Source: Porites lobata
Taxonomy: Eukaryota > Cnidaria > Anthozoa > Scleractinia > Poritidae
Reading direction: 5' to 3'
Assembly (NCBI GenBank): GCA_942486035.1
Contig: CALNXK010000133.1
Coordinates: 137,501-201,500, forward strand
Length of the DNA stretch: 64,000 nucleotides
Of this stretch, positions 47,301 through 55,573 are shown one piece after another; positions within the stretch are counted from its first letter, which is position 1, and each line of letters opens with the position of its first letter. Below the pieces are notes generated by a model. That model worked only from the letters and a program-made list of their open reading frames with translations. It did no database searches and was not told the origin of the DNA. The translations under genes were made by a program, and so were the position numbers.

Positions 47301-50153
47301 TGATTAAACTACAGTTTCAAGTAGCTATGAGTGGACGCTACAACGTATGTCTTACACGGAGCTAAATATTGCATAGATGACTCATGTTAACCAGTTATTT
47401 TAATTCTTGAACCGAGTTTGAATATAGTACATTGATATCGGTTAACGAACTATGAAATGACTCCTGAGTTCAAACCTTAATTCACAGTGTCTAGATAGCA
47501 GCAACAATATAGATAGTCGTATAAACATAACAACTTTCTTTAATTTTCCAGACATGTTTCGACGGTACATCCGTCATCTTCAGTGTTACATATTTTAAAT
47601 CGCCGTTGAATTTAAAGCGCGCGCGATCTTACAAAGTTCGTTACATTGCGTTGTCAATATTGCGTGCTAAAACAAAGTTTAATGAGTGACGCTTAGTTCT
47701 TTACAGGGAGAGAGTCAGGTTAATGTGTTTCACCTGCTGGTTGAGATCGGGCTTCTCCCATTTTATAAACATGGATTCCTTAAGCTTCACTTGGTACTTA
47801 GTGGCTGCAGAGTCTAGGATCTCGAAGCAATCCGGTGTGCAGGATGCTCTACAAAACTCTGAACCCTGCAGATGTTTAAAAACGTTCGAAGACCTATCTG
47901 AAAGTAAGTGCTTGCGCACTCGTGTGGAGAAGTGTCGGTTGGTTTCACCAACATAACAAGCATTACAACTTGCACACGAAAATTTATAGACCACACGCGT
48001 GCGTAGCCCCTCAGGGACAGCATCTTTCACAATAAAAAGATTCCTGACTTTGAAAGTAGTAAAGACTAACCTTAAATCAATAGGTTTACATAACCGGTTA
48101 GCAAGTTTGCGTATACTCCTCTGTGCGTGACTGACAAGTGCCCAACGTAAGGGATTTTAAAGATCTCAACCAGCAGGTGAAACACATTAACCTGACTCTC
48201 TCCCTGTAAAGAACGAAGCGTCACTCATTTAACTTTGTTTTGGCACGCAATATTGACAACGCAATGTAACGAACTTTGTAAGATCGCGCGCGCTTTAAGT
48301 TCAACGGCGATTTCAAAATATGTAACACTGAAGATGACGGATGTACCGTCGAAACATGTCTGGAAAATTAAAGAAAGTTGTTATGTTTACACGATTAATT
48401 CACAGTAAATGTAAAATATAATGAATTTTACCTGGTGATAAGAGAAGACAATTTCACCTGTTTTATTAAGCGTACACTGAAAGGTGAAACCACCGGCTGA
48501 AATGAAGCAAACATGAAATTAAAAAAAAACCTTTTAAGCTTTGCATTTTTCTTTCACAAAATGACGCTTTTACCTTGAGGATTTTCATGTAGAAGAATGT
48601 TAGACCACTGTACAATAAATGTTTGTCCTACAACAGAGAAGCAAACAAGCATCCAAGTTAGGATAAGGAGGAACGTACAAAACCTGGCACTTCTCTCGCC
48701 GCGAGGGCACAACAAAATTCCAACACAGGTGTCCTTAAGTTGATAAGAGTAACGCTTGTTTTTCTTTTTTTCGTCTTTTGATAGGTCAAGGTCTCATTTC
48801 TTGATGGAAAAATATTTTTTTATCTTGAATGGCCTCCTGTTTTTTACATAGTCCTTGTAAATAAACTACGTCTGGCAGCTCGAATGATAAATTTTATCTT
48901 AGTTAGGAACATACATACATACAAATACATACATAAACATTATTTGAATTCGAATTTACTGAAGTAGCTCTTTTGAGCTAATATTTCCGAGCAAAACAGA
49001 AGTAAAATTTACTGAAAATTATTAAAGTTAGTAAAAAACATACGAAACTAATTTTAATGAAAATTCAAATTTCTTAAGGAATTTTGAAAGTCATCGATTG
49101 ATATTATTTGTCTCATGTCGTCTTTAAGTGAGTTCCAAAGCTTTGCAGCTTCGTACTTGATGGACTCGAGTCCACAAGTGGTTGTCTTAGGTTCAGGTAA
49201 ACTCGGTACATTATTCCCTCTCAAAAGATATTTAGAGCTGCAAAGAGAGAACAGCTTCTCGTAAGATACGCAGAGACAAGTAAGCTTTTAAACACTACAA
49301 TAAGCATTTTGTGATTTCTTCCACTGTACAAGGATATCGATGTTGTCTTAGCCATGTTTAGCAATTCTTCATAACTAGAATTTGCATAAGTAACAATAAA
49401 TTTCAAAATGCGTTTATTTGAAAGCTGTAGTTTATCACGATTTTTCGCGCACAGAAGTGCCATAATGAAAGAGCGGTAGCACAGACGCCTTATATAACAT
49501 GATGATCAGATACTTATAGGTAGTGTTCCTTTCTTGTAGGGGGAGACAGCGGCTACGGTATCAGTTCTTGTATTTAGCCCTATCTTTGGAGTATCATGGG
49601 GGCTTAAAAGAGGTTGGAGGCTTACTCTCCTGTTTTCATTGGGAGCCCTAATTTTCAAGGTATGGTTGCTACTGAAACTGTGTACCACAAGACTCAACAA
49701 ATTCAGCCGAAGAAATACGCGCAATACAGGTGTGTATAAAAAGGAACGCGTAAGTACGCTGCAGTCATGCTACCGACTTTACGGCATAGTTTACTAACTC
49801 ACTGGTGTCACTGATACTATAGTATATTGCAATATACGTTATATACAGTACTGGTTTGTACTGGTTAGTTTTTCGGTCATAAGTTCAAGGAAGTTGATGC
49901 TTTGGTTTTTCAAGTTTTGTTGCACAGACAAGGCTGACGTACAGCTTGCGTTTGGAATAGAACAATGTAGTAAGGTCTAGTAACCTACTTTCAAAGAAAA
50001 TCAAAGATATGTGGGTAGATAGATACTCACTATCACCAAAGTAATGCACAGTACTTGTGTCATTAAGTGAGGGATTGAAGAACGCCATTAATGGGGCCAC
50101 AAATTGGAAATTTGCTATCTGGCGCTTTGTTGATGCTCCCAAATTGATAAATC
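38329..50153 (-). CDS. plexin-domain-containing protein (PLXDC/TEM7-like), partial spliced gene B
   Basis: Six exons on the minus strand read in order through the nidogen-like and PSI regions of a PLXDC protein, a single-pass surface receptor: 50153..50031, 48627..48574, 48496..48432, 40159..40057, 39372..39277, 38972..38885 and 38385..38329 (the last two together form the PSI domain). All junctions have GT/AG sites and matching phases. The signal peptide, upstream exons and C-terminal transmembrane exon are not found. A BEL/Pao element, a Penelope-like fragment and a LINE tail sit in the introns. A second paralogue lies at 61.5-62.0 kb. Confidence 0.8.
38885..38972 (-). CDS. PLXDC-like exon, first half of PSI domain
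   Basis: 'CITAKTCEECIERRNC' and 'HCNWCQSRE' give the ordered cysteines of a PSI domain. Acceptor 'atttcttttag'. Donor 'gaaag|gttttt', weak, but the phase joins exactly with the next exon (Arg-Cys-Ser). Confidence 0.75.
39277..39372 (-). CDS. PLXDC-like exon upstream of the PSI domain
   Basis: It encodes 'IFRTFYTYDAVHINQSWV' and ends 'RPKP', corresponding to the stretch just before the PSI domain. Donor 'ccaa|gtaagt'; acceptor 'cttcag'. Confidence 0.7.
40057..40159 (-). CDS. PLXDC-like exon ('GISDAYYV' block)
   Basis: 'IPIPVRNISNASHAVNMGIS' and then 'DAYYVDTLRHYYGI' match the IP-V...NHPVK-G-SDA block of PLXDC proteins. Acceptor 'cctttctcttag'; donor 'attt|gtaagt'. It lies just outside the BEL/Pao element. 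Confidence 0.75.
40415..40419. repeat. target-site duplication of the BEL/Pao element (left copy)
   Basis: ACGTA, repeated at 47343..47347. Confidence 0.8.
40420..40777 (+). repeat. 5' LTR of the BEL/Pao element
   Basis: It starts TGTAAGAGAC and ends GGACGCTACA (TG...CA), preceded by ACGTA. Its last 107 bp (40671..40777) are repeated at 47236..47342. Confidence 0.75.
40826..43726 (+). CDS. BEL/Pao Gag and aspartic protease
   Basis: 966 codons open from ATG 40826. There is a basic N-terminus, a long coiled coil (~residues 200-300), and 'LPKVELMKFSGDPLEYVEFV', the DUF1759 gag domain. A Cys/His cluster ('CKLCLDQGHTAKQC' and 'CRISGCGKDHH') follows, and then the protease active site 'AFLDSGSDASLC'. 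The frame is lost at about 43680, where the pol frame continues in another phase. Gag coats the RNA; the protease matures it. Confidence 0.85.
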   Translation: MTGKNSKSKKSKSGAKKGGHEQAATHVTPQKENVPDSAPTEKSPQRTFQGDENGGLEQVGPSLTSGNVEFGFYGEDPVEQGSSSRPVRLREPNKRIDELEVRVEKAVHAKRQRNWYLGELRKRRNCVQELILSPSTQISGVEAEIYRYEEAFRNFVVSHDNYFSFEDDEEKKQFIIDSYQNEREMKLQLEILINQWRKKGVGTPPSESGLSHGSDGSERSCVSNRSSVKEKRRVAVEAKLEVQTLKEKQELERKLEEVERSKAELNRKLELLSAKTKMEQAEIDLLLERGEENEAKDGMNDYLKEHSANYPPAKGHLSQPVTGGATPFSESQPVVDNGKMQTSSAEDIAQTSLSSLVTASYVTSGSAVTTSGPNVGRVAIHKTSSSSLTTQAPVNCTKFSTPISYVPRFNLPRATSTAVAASPMSMHQSPGMPTWSCSPRTVGLDAAATEFYPPDTPQQSTSTYIYSAPPFEQRASPQSRMQPDPWVAVAEAIKQGPSLPKVELMKFSGDPLEYVEFVTNFRDNIENQVSHESQRLTRLLAQCSGKAKEAIRSCVNLTVGERYTEAWRTLSENFGQPHMIVEAHMKKLREIQVRKADATTLMEFVRRLEDARRVLTSMGHNYVSRLDNENVIISLMRKLPDEGLKRKWVDEAGDLIKRKGRADFADFVEFVRRVADRINNRYGQELGSSSHGNREKKEPNKIKGPPPKFTTLATQTDQNCLSQKTSPRPPWKFAQCSGPHNVWRCRKFRSVPLNDRLKTVRKRGLCKLCLDQGHTAKQCDRGFTCRISGCGKDHHYLLHFPSESVDEKNPRNPSSNAVEGSANSSNVQAPNTKDSSPSMASAREQDLVTVAALEAGRPRVCFKVVPVKIRCPGGTREIITHAFLDSGSDASLCLDSLTREIGVTDMKPISYTMTTTNCADGERRHGHEVQLEIESLEGDAKFRLEKRLDYKQSSRFSTTNGHKRGY
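43641..44711 (+). pseudogene. BEL/Pao reverse transcriptase, first part
   Basis: 'VRTPLGWTVHGPIG' is the protease/RT linker typical of BEL elements. 'YLPHHAVWHPRKPEEPRVVF' follows with D-C-A-S, then 'VTADIKRMFHQV' (motif A). The frame breaks at about 44655, before the catalytic YVDD. Confidence 0.85.
44690..45466 (+). pseudogene. BEL/Pao reverse transcriptase, second part
   Basis: 'LKDLYVDDLLKSF' carries the catalytic Y-V-D-D. 'GIHWNVEHDTI' and 'SSIATVYDPLGLASPLLLPG' follow, then 'VELHHFADASQEHGYG', the start of the RNase H (A-D-A-S). The frame breaks at about 45466. Confidence 0.85.
45471..46064 (+). pseudogene. BEL/Pao RNase H and linker
   Basis: 'WNDSMIVLKYI' and 'WRHVRSELNPADYASRGIKA' are the C-terminal RNase H blocks. 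The frame ends at a TGA (46062..46064), after which the same frame continues into the integrase. Confidence 0.8.
46065..47246 (+). pseudogene. BEL/Pao integrase, C-terminally truncated
   Basis: The N-terminal zinc finger is visible as 'HPVSELIIRHCHHLNGHVG' and 'KCHVCKRQ'. The catalytic core has 'AVGLDYFGPLYVK', 'IYSDNGTNFRGAELD' and 'SHQGGVWERLIRSI' (D-D-E). The protein stops at 'VEQTFPDSNL', where a deletion has joined it to the 3' LTR remnant. Confidence 0.85.
47236..47342 (+). repeat. 3' LTR remnant (last 107 bp)
   Basis: Identical, as far as I can compare, to 40671..40777. The 5' part of this LTR was lost in a deletion that also removed the integrase end. Confidence 0.85.
47343..47347. 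repeat. target-site duplication of the BEL/Pao element (right copy)
   Basis: ACGTA, as at 40415..40419. Confidence 0.8.
47701..48030 (-). pseudogene. Penelope-like GIY-YIG endonuclease domain
   Basis: 109 codons: 'VVYKFSCASCNACYVGETNR' is the C-x-x-C ... Y-V-G-E-T-x-R form of the GIY-YIG motif found at the C-terminus of Penelope-like reverse transcriptases. It is followed by 'FSTRVRKHL' and 'ILDSAATKYQVKLKESMFIK'. It is a 5'-truncated copy inside a PLXDC intron. Confidence 0.8.
48328..48355 (+). ncRNA. hammerhead-ribozyme-like motif in the Penelope-like repeat
   Basis: CTGAAGAT, then a 5-bp stem GACGG/CCGTC closed by loop ATGTA, then GAAAC. This resembles the CUGAUGA - stem II - GAAA core of hammerhead ribozymes known from Penelope-like elements, but the first block is CUGAAGAU. 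The inverted arm (about 47561..47588) has the same motif on the minus strand. Activity is doubtful. Confidence 0.35.
48432..48496 (-). CDS. PLXDC-like exon ('GGFTFQ' block)
   Basis: 'GGFTFQCTLNKTGEIVFSYH' matches the 'SFTFQ..L..DGRI.F.YK' block of PLXDC proteins. Acceptor 'ttcatttcag'; donor 'ccag|gtaaaa'. Confidence 0.8.
48574..48627 (-). CDS. PLXDC-like exon ('FIVQW' block)
   Basis: 'QTFIVQWSNILLHENPQ' matches the 'VVQWDHV.L' block. Acceptor 'ctctgttgtag'; donor 'caag|gtaaaa'. Phases agree with both neighbours. Confidence 0.8.
48909..49480 (-). mobile_element. 5'-truncated LINE tail in a PLXDC intron
   Basis: The minus strand encodes 'YANSSYEELLNMAKTTSISL' (49463 downwards) and, further on, the 'KTTTCGLESIKYEAAKLWNS'-type C-terminus of CR1-like ORF2 proteins. 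It ends in (TATG)n at 48909..48935. It is about 570 bp. Confidence 0.65.
50031..50153 (-). CDS. PLXDC-like exon ('APLMAFFNP' block)
   Basis: 'QIANFQFVAPLMAFFNPSLN' and 'DTSTVHYFGD' match the 'Q(Y)(I/V)APLMANF(D/N)P' block of PLXDC proteins. Acceptor 'ttttcgttttag'; donor 'gata|gtgagt'. It is the most upstream exon recognised in this gene. Confidence 0.85.
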
Positions 50154-52746
50154 CTAAAACGAAAAATTTTGGAGACATTAAAAATGTGCTTCATATGCCA
50201 TAGGAAGAGAAGTTTATTTTGATTTCCAGCTGGAGATGGACGGTACCGCCACTTGTTCTTTGTGGTCATCCGGCGAGCCCGGCACTCATGCTCAATAAGG
50301 CTGCAGTGCGGCCGTGTTCTTCGTCGGATAATTTAAAAACCTGGGTATGAATGTGATGCAAAAGAGAAAAAACCGAAAAATTAAATTTGCACGCAATCCA
50401 CACATACCACAGGTGTTCCAAGCTCAAATTATTTTAAACTATATGGGTATTCGAACCAAAAGGGATATCGGGGCCTGGGATAAACATTTTTATGAGGAAA
50501 AGGATTGTTTTTGAACCCTACGAATGTGAAACGATTTGAATAAAATTGACCAACCTTAGTTACGGTGTGTTTCTTCATTCCGGTGTGGTTCCCTAGCAAC
50601 TAGTTTAATCCTTTTATTATCCTTAATTAATAGAGATCTATCGAGAGAGCCAACCGGTTACAATAAAACCATAAAACGCAGTGGGCGTAAATCATCGGAG
50701 GAATCACACACAAGAAAGAAAAAACTAAATTCTCGTTGGGTGCCCCTGAAACATTAGGGACCTTTAGCAGTAACGACGAGCGCGTGAACGTCAACTACCG
50801 GAAGTTGGAAAACGAACCATGATGCTACCACGCATGCCCAAACGGGCACGAGCTCGTCGTCCACATCTCGTTGAGGACGCCATTTGCCGCCATTTGACGT
50901 CTTGTGGTGAACGTGAGTATTGCTTGACTTATTTTCTTGTATTTTCTGACTTAATTTTGCAATTTCTTGAATCCCAAGGTTTTTCTTAGTAGATAAGACA
51001 GAAGCCGTAAGTTATTCCTGTTGCTGTGAAGTAAAAACCCCGATTTTTTCGATGTTGCAGAAAAAATTTGACAGTCTGAGTATAACTGCACTCGGTCAAA
51101 GAAGTGATGGATGCAGCAGGAACATCAGGGTAAGTTTCAAGCGTTTTTATAAATGTAAGTTGTATTATTTAAACCGCATTTGATCACAGTTTTGTAAAAA
51201 TCCTGTCGGGATTTTTATGAAGTTTTGTTCGTCTTTGAAAGTCTAAGCTATTCGTATAAATACATTTGAGGTAAGCATCCACCTTTATAGCTAAACTCTG
51301 AATAAACTTACCTCACTTTTTTGCTGATATAAAAGCCCTCTCAAAGCCAAGTTGTTGTAGTCGTTAATTTTTGCACATGAAGATTTTTTTAAATCGTTCT
51401 ACAGTCATGTTTTACGCTGTACTGATTTTCACCTCGAGAAAAAAAGTTTATTTACAAATAATTTTTACTGCAGCACAGAAATCGTTTTAGGCAATTACTA
51501 TGGAATCAAAAGTTTGTAAGCTTACCAGTATTAACAGTGACTGTAAAAATATAACTAGGGTATCTAAAAGATAGTAATGCTGCGGCACATTCTGTTGATA
51601 CTGGCACTAGTTAGGCAGTGAGACTTAAAAGAATCAAAAATGACATCGAATGTCCTATTTACATGTTGGAAAGTACTAGAATACTTACTATCAGTCTATA
51701 GAAAGAACTCGTGGGAACGTTGTTTAGAAAATGATCAAGTGGTTATCAACTCTGGTTTTCCCACAGTAAATTTTAGGAAATAATAGAAATTCAGATTGTT
51801 TATCCATATATTTAATATGCGGTGCACGATATTTTCTCTGGAAACACAATACTTTTCTTGCTGTTTGTTGCACTTTATTAAGCAACAGTTATTTAACTAT
51901 ATATTTATAGAAAACAACAACACAAAAAACGGGAAAAAAAGGTAAGAAGGAATTAATAATTCAATAGGACTCGAGCCCGGCACCTTCGACTCCACGCGAC
52001 TACACTTAACCACTGCACCACAGAGGCTGATTACGAAGTCCCAAGGAAAAGTCTTTCATTTTATTCCTTTTCCATGAAACTTCCGCCGGCAAGATGATCG
52101 CCAGCCGCATTAACAGAGCTATTAACAGTGAAAAAACAATGTAAACGCATATTCCATGGCAATGAATGAATGAAAGAACATAATTATGCTTTTCAAAACG
52201 CCGATACACGTCCTCGTCTGCAAAGTAGGACACAAAATATATGTTTTGTTATCTCGATTTCCGCTGTTATTTTGAAGCGAATGGTCAAAATCACATCCAT
52301 TTTCGGCTCATACAGTTTCGTAAGAATAGCATTGCATGACATTTTCTCACTTTCACATTACCTTCTAGCAAGCTGGAATTTGTATATCCCCCGTGTTGCG
52401 GAGTCGAAGAGCAAATGCTCATCTTCTCGTCAGGTTTAACACCTGGACGAGTCAAAGGCTCTTGAATTGAGATCCAATCCCCAAGTTAACCATCGTACTC
52501 ATCTGAAAGACTCCTGCGTGTCTTAAAATTTGATAAGACCTCTAACCGTGCTGTAGAAACTTTGCCACAAAGAAAACCCTGAGTCTGAGCAGCGAACGAT
52601 GCACTCTCTCACCTACCGAACTTTCCCGTGTTTTTATTTGAGTTGTTCGTGGCGCAATGCACTCTGGTTAAATGCAATGCATTGTGGTAAAAAGTGATGA
52701 ATTCGAGAATTCGTCGCCCCTTATATATTTCCTTTAAATCCTGATT
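50154..52746. other. intronic/intergenic; possible small plus-strand exons
   Basis: No clear gene. On the plus strand an ATG-led segment at 50819..50912 ends at a good donor (gaac|gtgagt). A second segment, 51061..51129, lies between a good acceptor (gatgttgcag) and donor (cagg|gtaagt) and contains ATG-led 'MDAAGTSG'. They could be 5' exons of an unidentified gene. The upstream exons of PLXDC gene B should also lie here or further right but were not found. Confidence 0.3.
51964..52030 (-). repeat. tRNA-derived SINE head
   Basis: On the minus strand 'ctgtggtgcagtggttaag' (A box) is followed by 'gggctcgagtccta' (B box) at near-tRNA spacing. The acceptor ends do not pair well and no CCA-like end is present, so it is called a SINE head or tRNA pseudogene. 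Confidence 0.45.
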
Positions 52747-52818
52747 ATGTTGCTGCTCGCTCCCTTCGGTCGCTGCGCAGCAATTATTGGCACTTTATTT
52801 ATATTCAGAAATTATTAC

Positions 52819-53442
52819 ATGAAGTGGTCAGAAGAGCACGATCTCATGCTATGCAGAGAAGTTCTTGTCATGGAACCATTCAAGCACCCAAAGCAAAGTA
52901 GAGAGAGAGGAGAAATCTGGGGAGAAATAGCACAAAACTTAAATGGGCTCAGTGTACCCAAATTCACTGTAAGAACGCGGTCTGTTAGGGACAGGCTCAC
53001 TCTTTTGCTGAGGAAGTACAAAGAAAAGGTGAGAAACGAAGAGCAGGGTTCTGGCATGAAATGTGACGAGGAAACAGAATTGGAGATGGCATTGTTTGAA
53101 ATCATAGAAAAAGAACAGGCAGCTGATTTAGAAAGGAAAGAAAACACTAACACTCTTACCAAGAAGAATGAAAACGACAAGGCGTCAGCCGAAGAAAGTA
53201 GGTTGAAGGCCTTGGAGCGCCTGGGCCAAACAAAAAAGAGGAATGCTGATTCATGTGATGAAGTTATCAAACTAAAAAGCAGAAGAAGTACCACTGAAGC
53301 TGTGCAAATTCTAAAAGAAAAATTTGAGAATGAGAAGGAATTCCGGAAGGAAGAAATGGAATTGAAGAAGAAAGAGCAAGAAAATAAAGCAGCTCAGCAT
53401 CAAATGCTGATAGATCAGCAGAGGCAGAACCAGCAACAGTAC
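52819..53442 (+). pseudogene. SANT/Myb-like protein of a PIF/Harbinger element, 5' part
   Basis: From ATG 52819, 'MKWSEEHDLMLCREVLVMEP' is the start of the SANT/Myb-like DNA-binding domain that accompanies PIF/Harbinger transposases. 'RSVRDRLTLLLRKYKEK' and a long Lys/Glu coiled coil follow. The Gln-rich tail is cut at 53442 by a 1,975-bp insertion and resumes at 55418..55573. The protein helps carry the transposase to the nucleus and to the element ends. Confidence 0.7.
53434..53442. repeat. 9-bp target-site duplication (left copy)
   Basis: CAACAGTAC, repeated at 55418..55426. Confidence 0.85.
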
Positions 53443-53538
53443 TAGACTGCAAAACAGTCGGTTTTTTTCTCAAAATCAGTAAAGAAATCGGTAAAGTGTG
53501 GCGTAAGAGGCATACGCGCGCGACGCGCGCGAGCCTCA

Positions 53539-53573
53539 CACGCCCGTAGGGCGTGTGAGGCGAGAGAAAAAAA
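53539..53573. repeat. perfect hairpin in the left end of the inverted-repeat element
   Basis: GCCTCACACGCCC - gta - GGGCGTGTGAGGC, preceded by a CG-rich palindrome (cgcgcgcgacgcgcgcg). Strong secondary structure potential. Confidence 0.7.
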
Positions 53574-54552
53574 ACCGACTGTCTGTTTTGCATACAACGA
53601 GTTCGTTCCGACCAGGGGGTTCAAAAATGTCGTCGAGCTGTCAAAAATCTGTTCACAGCTCCGCCCTCTTTGTGAATTTGATACACTCGGTGATTGGTTT
53701 CGAGGGAGAATAGCGCGTGTTATTGTCTGCACTTTACTTCGAATCTTGACGCTGTAATCCAGTAATTCTAAACAGTTTTTAGCGTTGCTTCTCTGTGAAA
53801 TGTAGTGTATATAGTGAAATGTAGTATATATAGTGGAGGTGGCAGTACGACAACAAAGCCTGTGCCTGCTGCTCGGAGAGGGAGAAAGCCGAAAGAGCCG
53901 AGCGCTTCGGATAAATTGTAGAATGTGCGGCGGTTGTTTCAAATACAGTTCGGCAATTTTGCGAGTGGATGGATAAGCTCGGAAAATGTTTTTATTGCGC
54001 CTACCAGAAAAGGAGAAACGTTACCAAAGTGGGCCGACCTACTGAAAAACGAACTTTTCGTTGTCCTCGAGGAAGGATCGAGAATCTTTCTCCACAAGAG
54101 TTTGCTCTCCTTGCGGAACAAAGGTTAGAAACTGCCCCGGGATTCCCGTGAAACTGCACGGCGATGCTTTCGCAAATTAGAGAAGAACTGAACACGCCAA
54201 CTGACAATGAACAATTATTGCGACTGAAAAGAATGAGTACGTCCCCTCATTCCAATCCACGTCTTGGTGATTTAGCTCTGTAAATCACTATCTGTGAGAA
54301 TTTAAAATCCTGCTAAAAACGCTAACGAGCTGGGCCCAGCGTGACAAAACATTGCAGGAAAAAGTCACATTCACGGACACAAAGAAAATCGCTTAAAATT
54401 ATTCAAATCCAGGAGGCACTTTGGAGAAATAAAACAACCTAAAACCCTTAATCAGCCGCAATGAAGAGCTTGACATTTCTAAAGGGGCCAAGAAAGAAAA
54501 TGCTCTTGCATCAGAGAGGAAATTCATGCTGACCAGAGAAAATCAGTATTCT

Positions 54553-54721
54553 CTATTTTCCAATTGCCCATAATACACTCTGTTTGCCCCCCAAATTCTG
54601 CATAAACCATTGTTTTTAAATGCTCCTGGCAGTATTGTATTTTCCCAAGAGCATTTTAAGACAATAAGTTATGCAAAATTTGGGGGGCAAACAGAGTGTA
54701 TTATGGGCAATTGGAAAATAG
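54553..54721. mobile_element. 169-bp palindromic MITE
   Basis: About 50 bp at each end are inverted copies (CTATTTTCCAATTGCCCATA ... and its complement), including the long word 'gccccccaaatt/aatttggggggc'. It is nested in the 1,975-bp element. The target duplication is not clear. Confidence 0.7.
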
Positions 54722-54905
54722 TCAATGCGTGTCACGACCTCTCAGTATGAAATATATTTAATAAGCGGCCAAAACTCACATTTGCTCAGTGAAAACGTTT
54801 TCCTCCAAAGCAAAATCTACTCGACAGAGAAAACAATTCAATGGAACAAGAAGCATTTTTGCATGAGGTAAACTGAGTAGTGTGTTTCCTACCGATGCCC
54901 CCTTT

Positions 54906-55088
54906 TTACCCAGGCGAGATAACAATGACGGTCGGCCGTTGCACGGAACTTGAAGAACTCTTTGCATGAACAAACATCTGATAAATGAGGCTTTTCTCAA
55001 ATCCTGTTGGTAGAACACGGAAAACATCCTTTCCCCTGAGCAGCAACTCCAAAGCTTCCCTCTGCTCCGATTTTAAAACAAATCCCAA
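54906..55088 (-). pseudogene. RecQ-like helicase fragment
   Basis: 'LKSEQREALELLLRGKDVF' followed by 'RVLPTGFEKSLIYQ' is RecQ motif 0 and motif I with the Walker Lys context altered (G-F-E-K-S instead of G-x-G-K-S). The frame ends at 'VIVISPG'. Only the first ~60 residues of the helicase remain. WRN/RecQ-like helicases are a recurrent cargo of cnidarian DNA transposons. Confidence 0.6.
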
Positions 55089-55417
55089 TTCTTTGCGAGC
55101 AAATCCAGGCGATCAATATCCGTCATTTTACAGCGAAAGCTTCAGAAATTCATCAAGGTAGGGAATATCGCGAATGACTTGTTGAAAACATTACTTGACA
55201 GCTTGGTGACAGCTTGCATCGAAATTTAGCCAATGGGAATTACCCGTGGCTGGGAGAAGCGGGTAATTCGAACGAATATCACGTATGCAAAACGGACAGT
55301 CCGTATTTTTAGCGTCTCTCCCCAGTCTCGCTCTCTGATTTCAGCTTCGTTCCAGACTTTTGTTTGACTGCTCGCGCGTACTTGAATACGCAAAAATACG
55401 GACTGTTTTGCAGTCTA

Positions 55418-55573
55418 CAACAGTACCAGGATGTAATGAAGATGATGGCTGAACAGCAGCAGAGGCACGAGCAGCAGCTACACATCTTTCAAATGCTTTT
55501 CCTGCAGCAGCAACAACAACAGAGTCAAATGTTAATGAGTTTACTTGAAAAAGTAATGCCCAAATCCTCATAA
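55418..55573 (+). pseudogene. SANT/Myb-like protein, 3' part after the insertion
   Basis: It resumes with 'QQYQDVMKMMAEQQQRHEQQ' and ends 'SLLEKVMPKSS', in the frame that removal of the insertion plus one duplication copy would restore. The short duplicated word CAACAGTAC marks the junction. Confidence 0.7.

Larger units (their letters stand above)
40420..47342 (+). mobile_element. BEL/Pao LTR retrotransposon (inactive) in a PLXDC intron, antisense
   Basis: 5' LTR, Gag (DUF1759-like), aspartic protease, RT, RNase H and integrase in BEL/Pao order, then a truncated 3' LTR and a 5-bp duplication ACGTA. Three frame changes, an in-frame stop and loss of the integrase C-terminus plus most of the 3' LTR make it inactive. 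Confidence 0.9.
47518..48393. mobile_element. Penelope-like element fragment with inverted terminal copies
   Basis: Arms 47518..47748 and 48162..48393 are inverted repeats of about 230 bp with scattered mismatches. Each ends in the coding sequence for the last ~15 residues of the same protein. The loop plus left arm (minus strand) encode a GIY-YIG domain. Inverted partial copies are typical of Penelope-like retroelements. The RT is missing. Confidence 0.75.
53443..55417. mobile_element. 1,975-bp inverted-repeat element with 9-bp duplication (MULE-like)
   Basis: Ends TAGACTGCAAAACAGTC and its inverted copy (GACTGTTTTGCAGTCTA). Each ~150-bp end region is closed internally by an inverted near-copy of the same word (about 53569..53588 and 55269..55285), so each end can fold back. 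A 9-bp duplication is characteristic of Mutator-like elements; the superfamily is not certain. Inside are a RecQ-type helicase fragment, a 169-bp MITE and no full transposase. Confidence 0.7.

Noticed and set aside
5667..52030. tRNA genes at 5667, 10781 and 51964
   Set aside because: A and B boxes are present, but the arms do not pair properly and anticodon loops are not convincing; SINE heads or pseudogenes are more likely.
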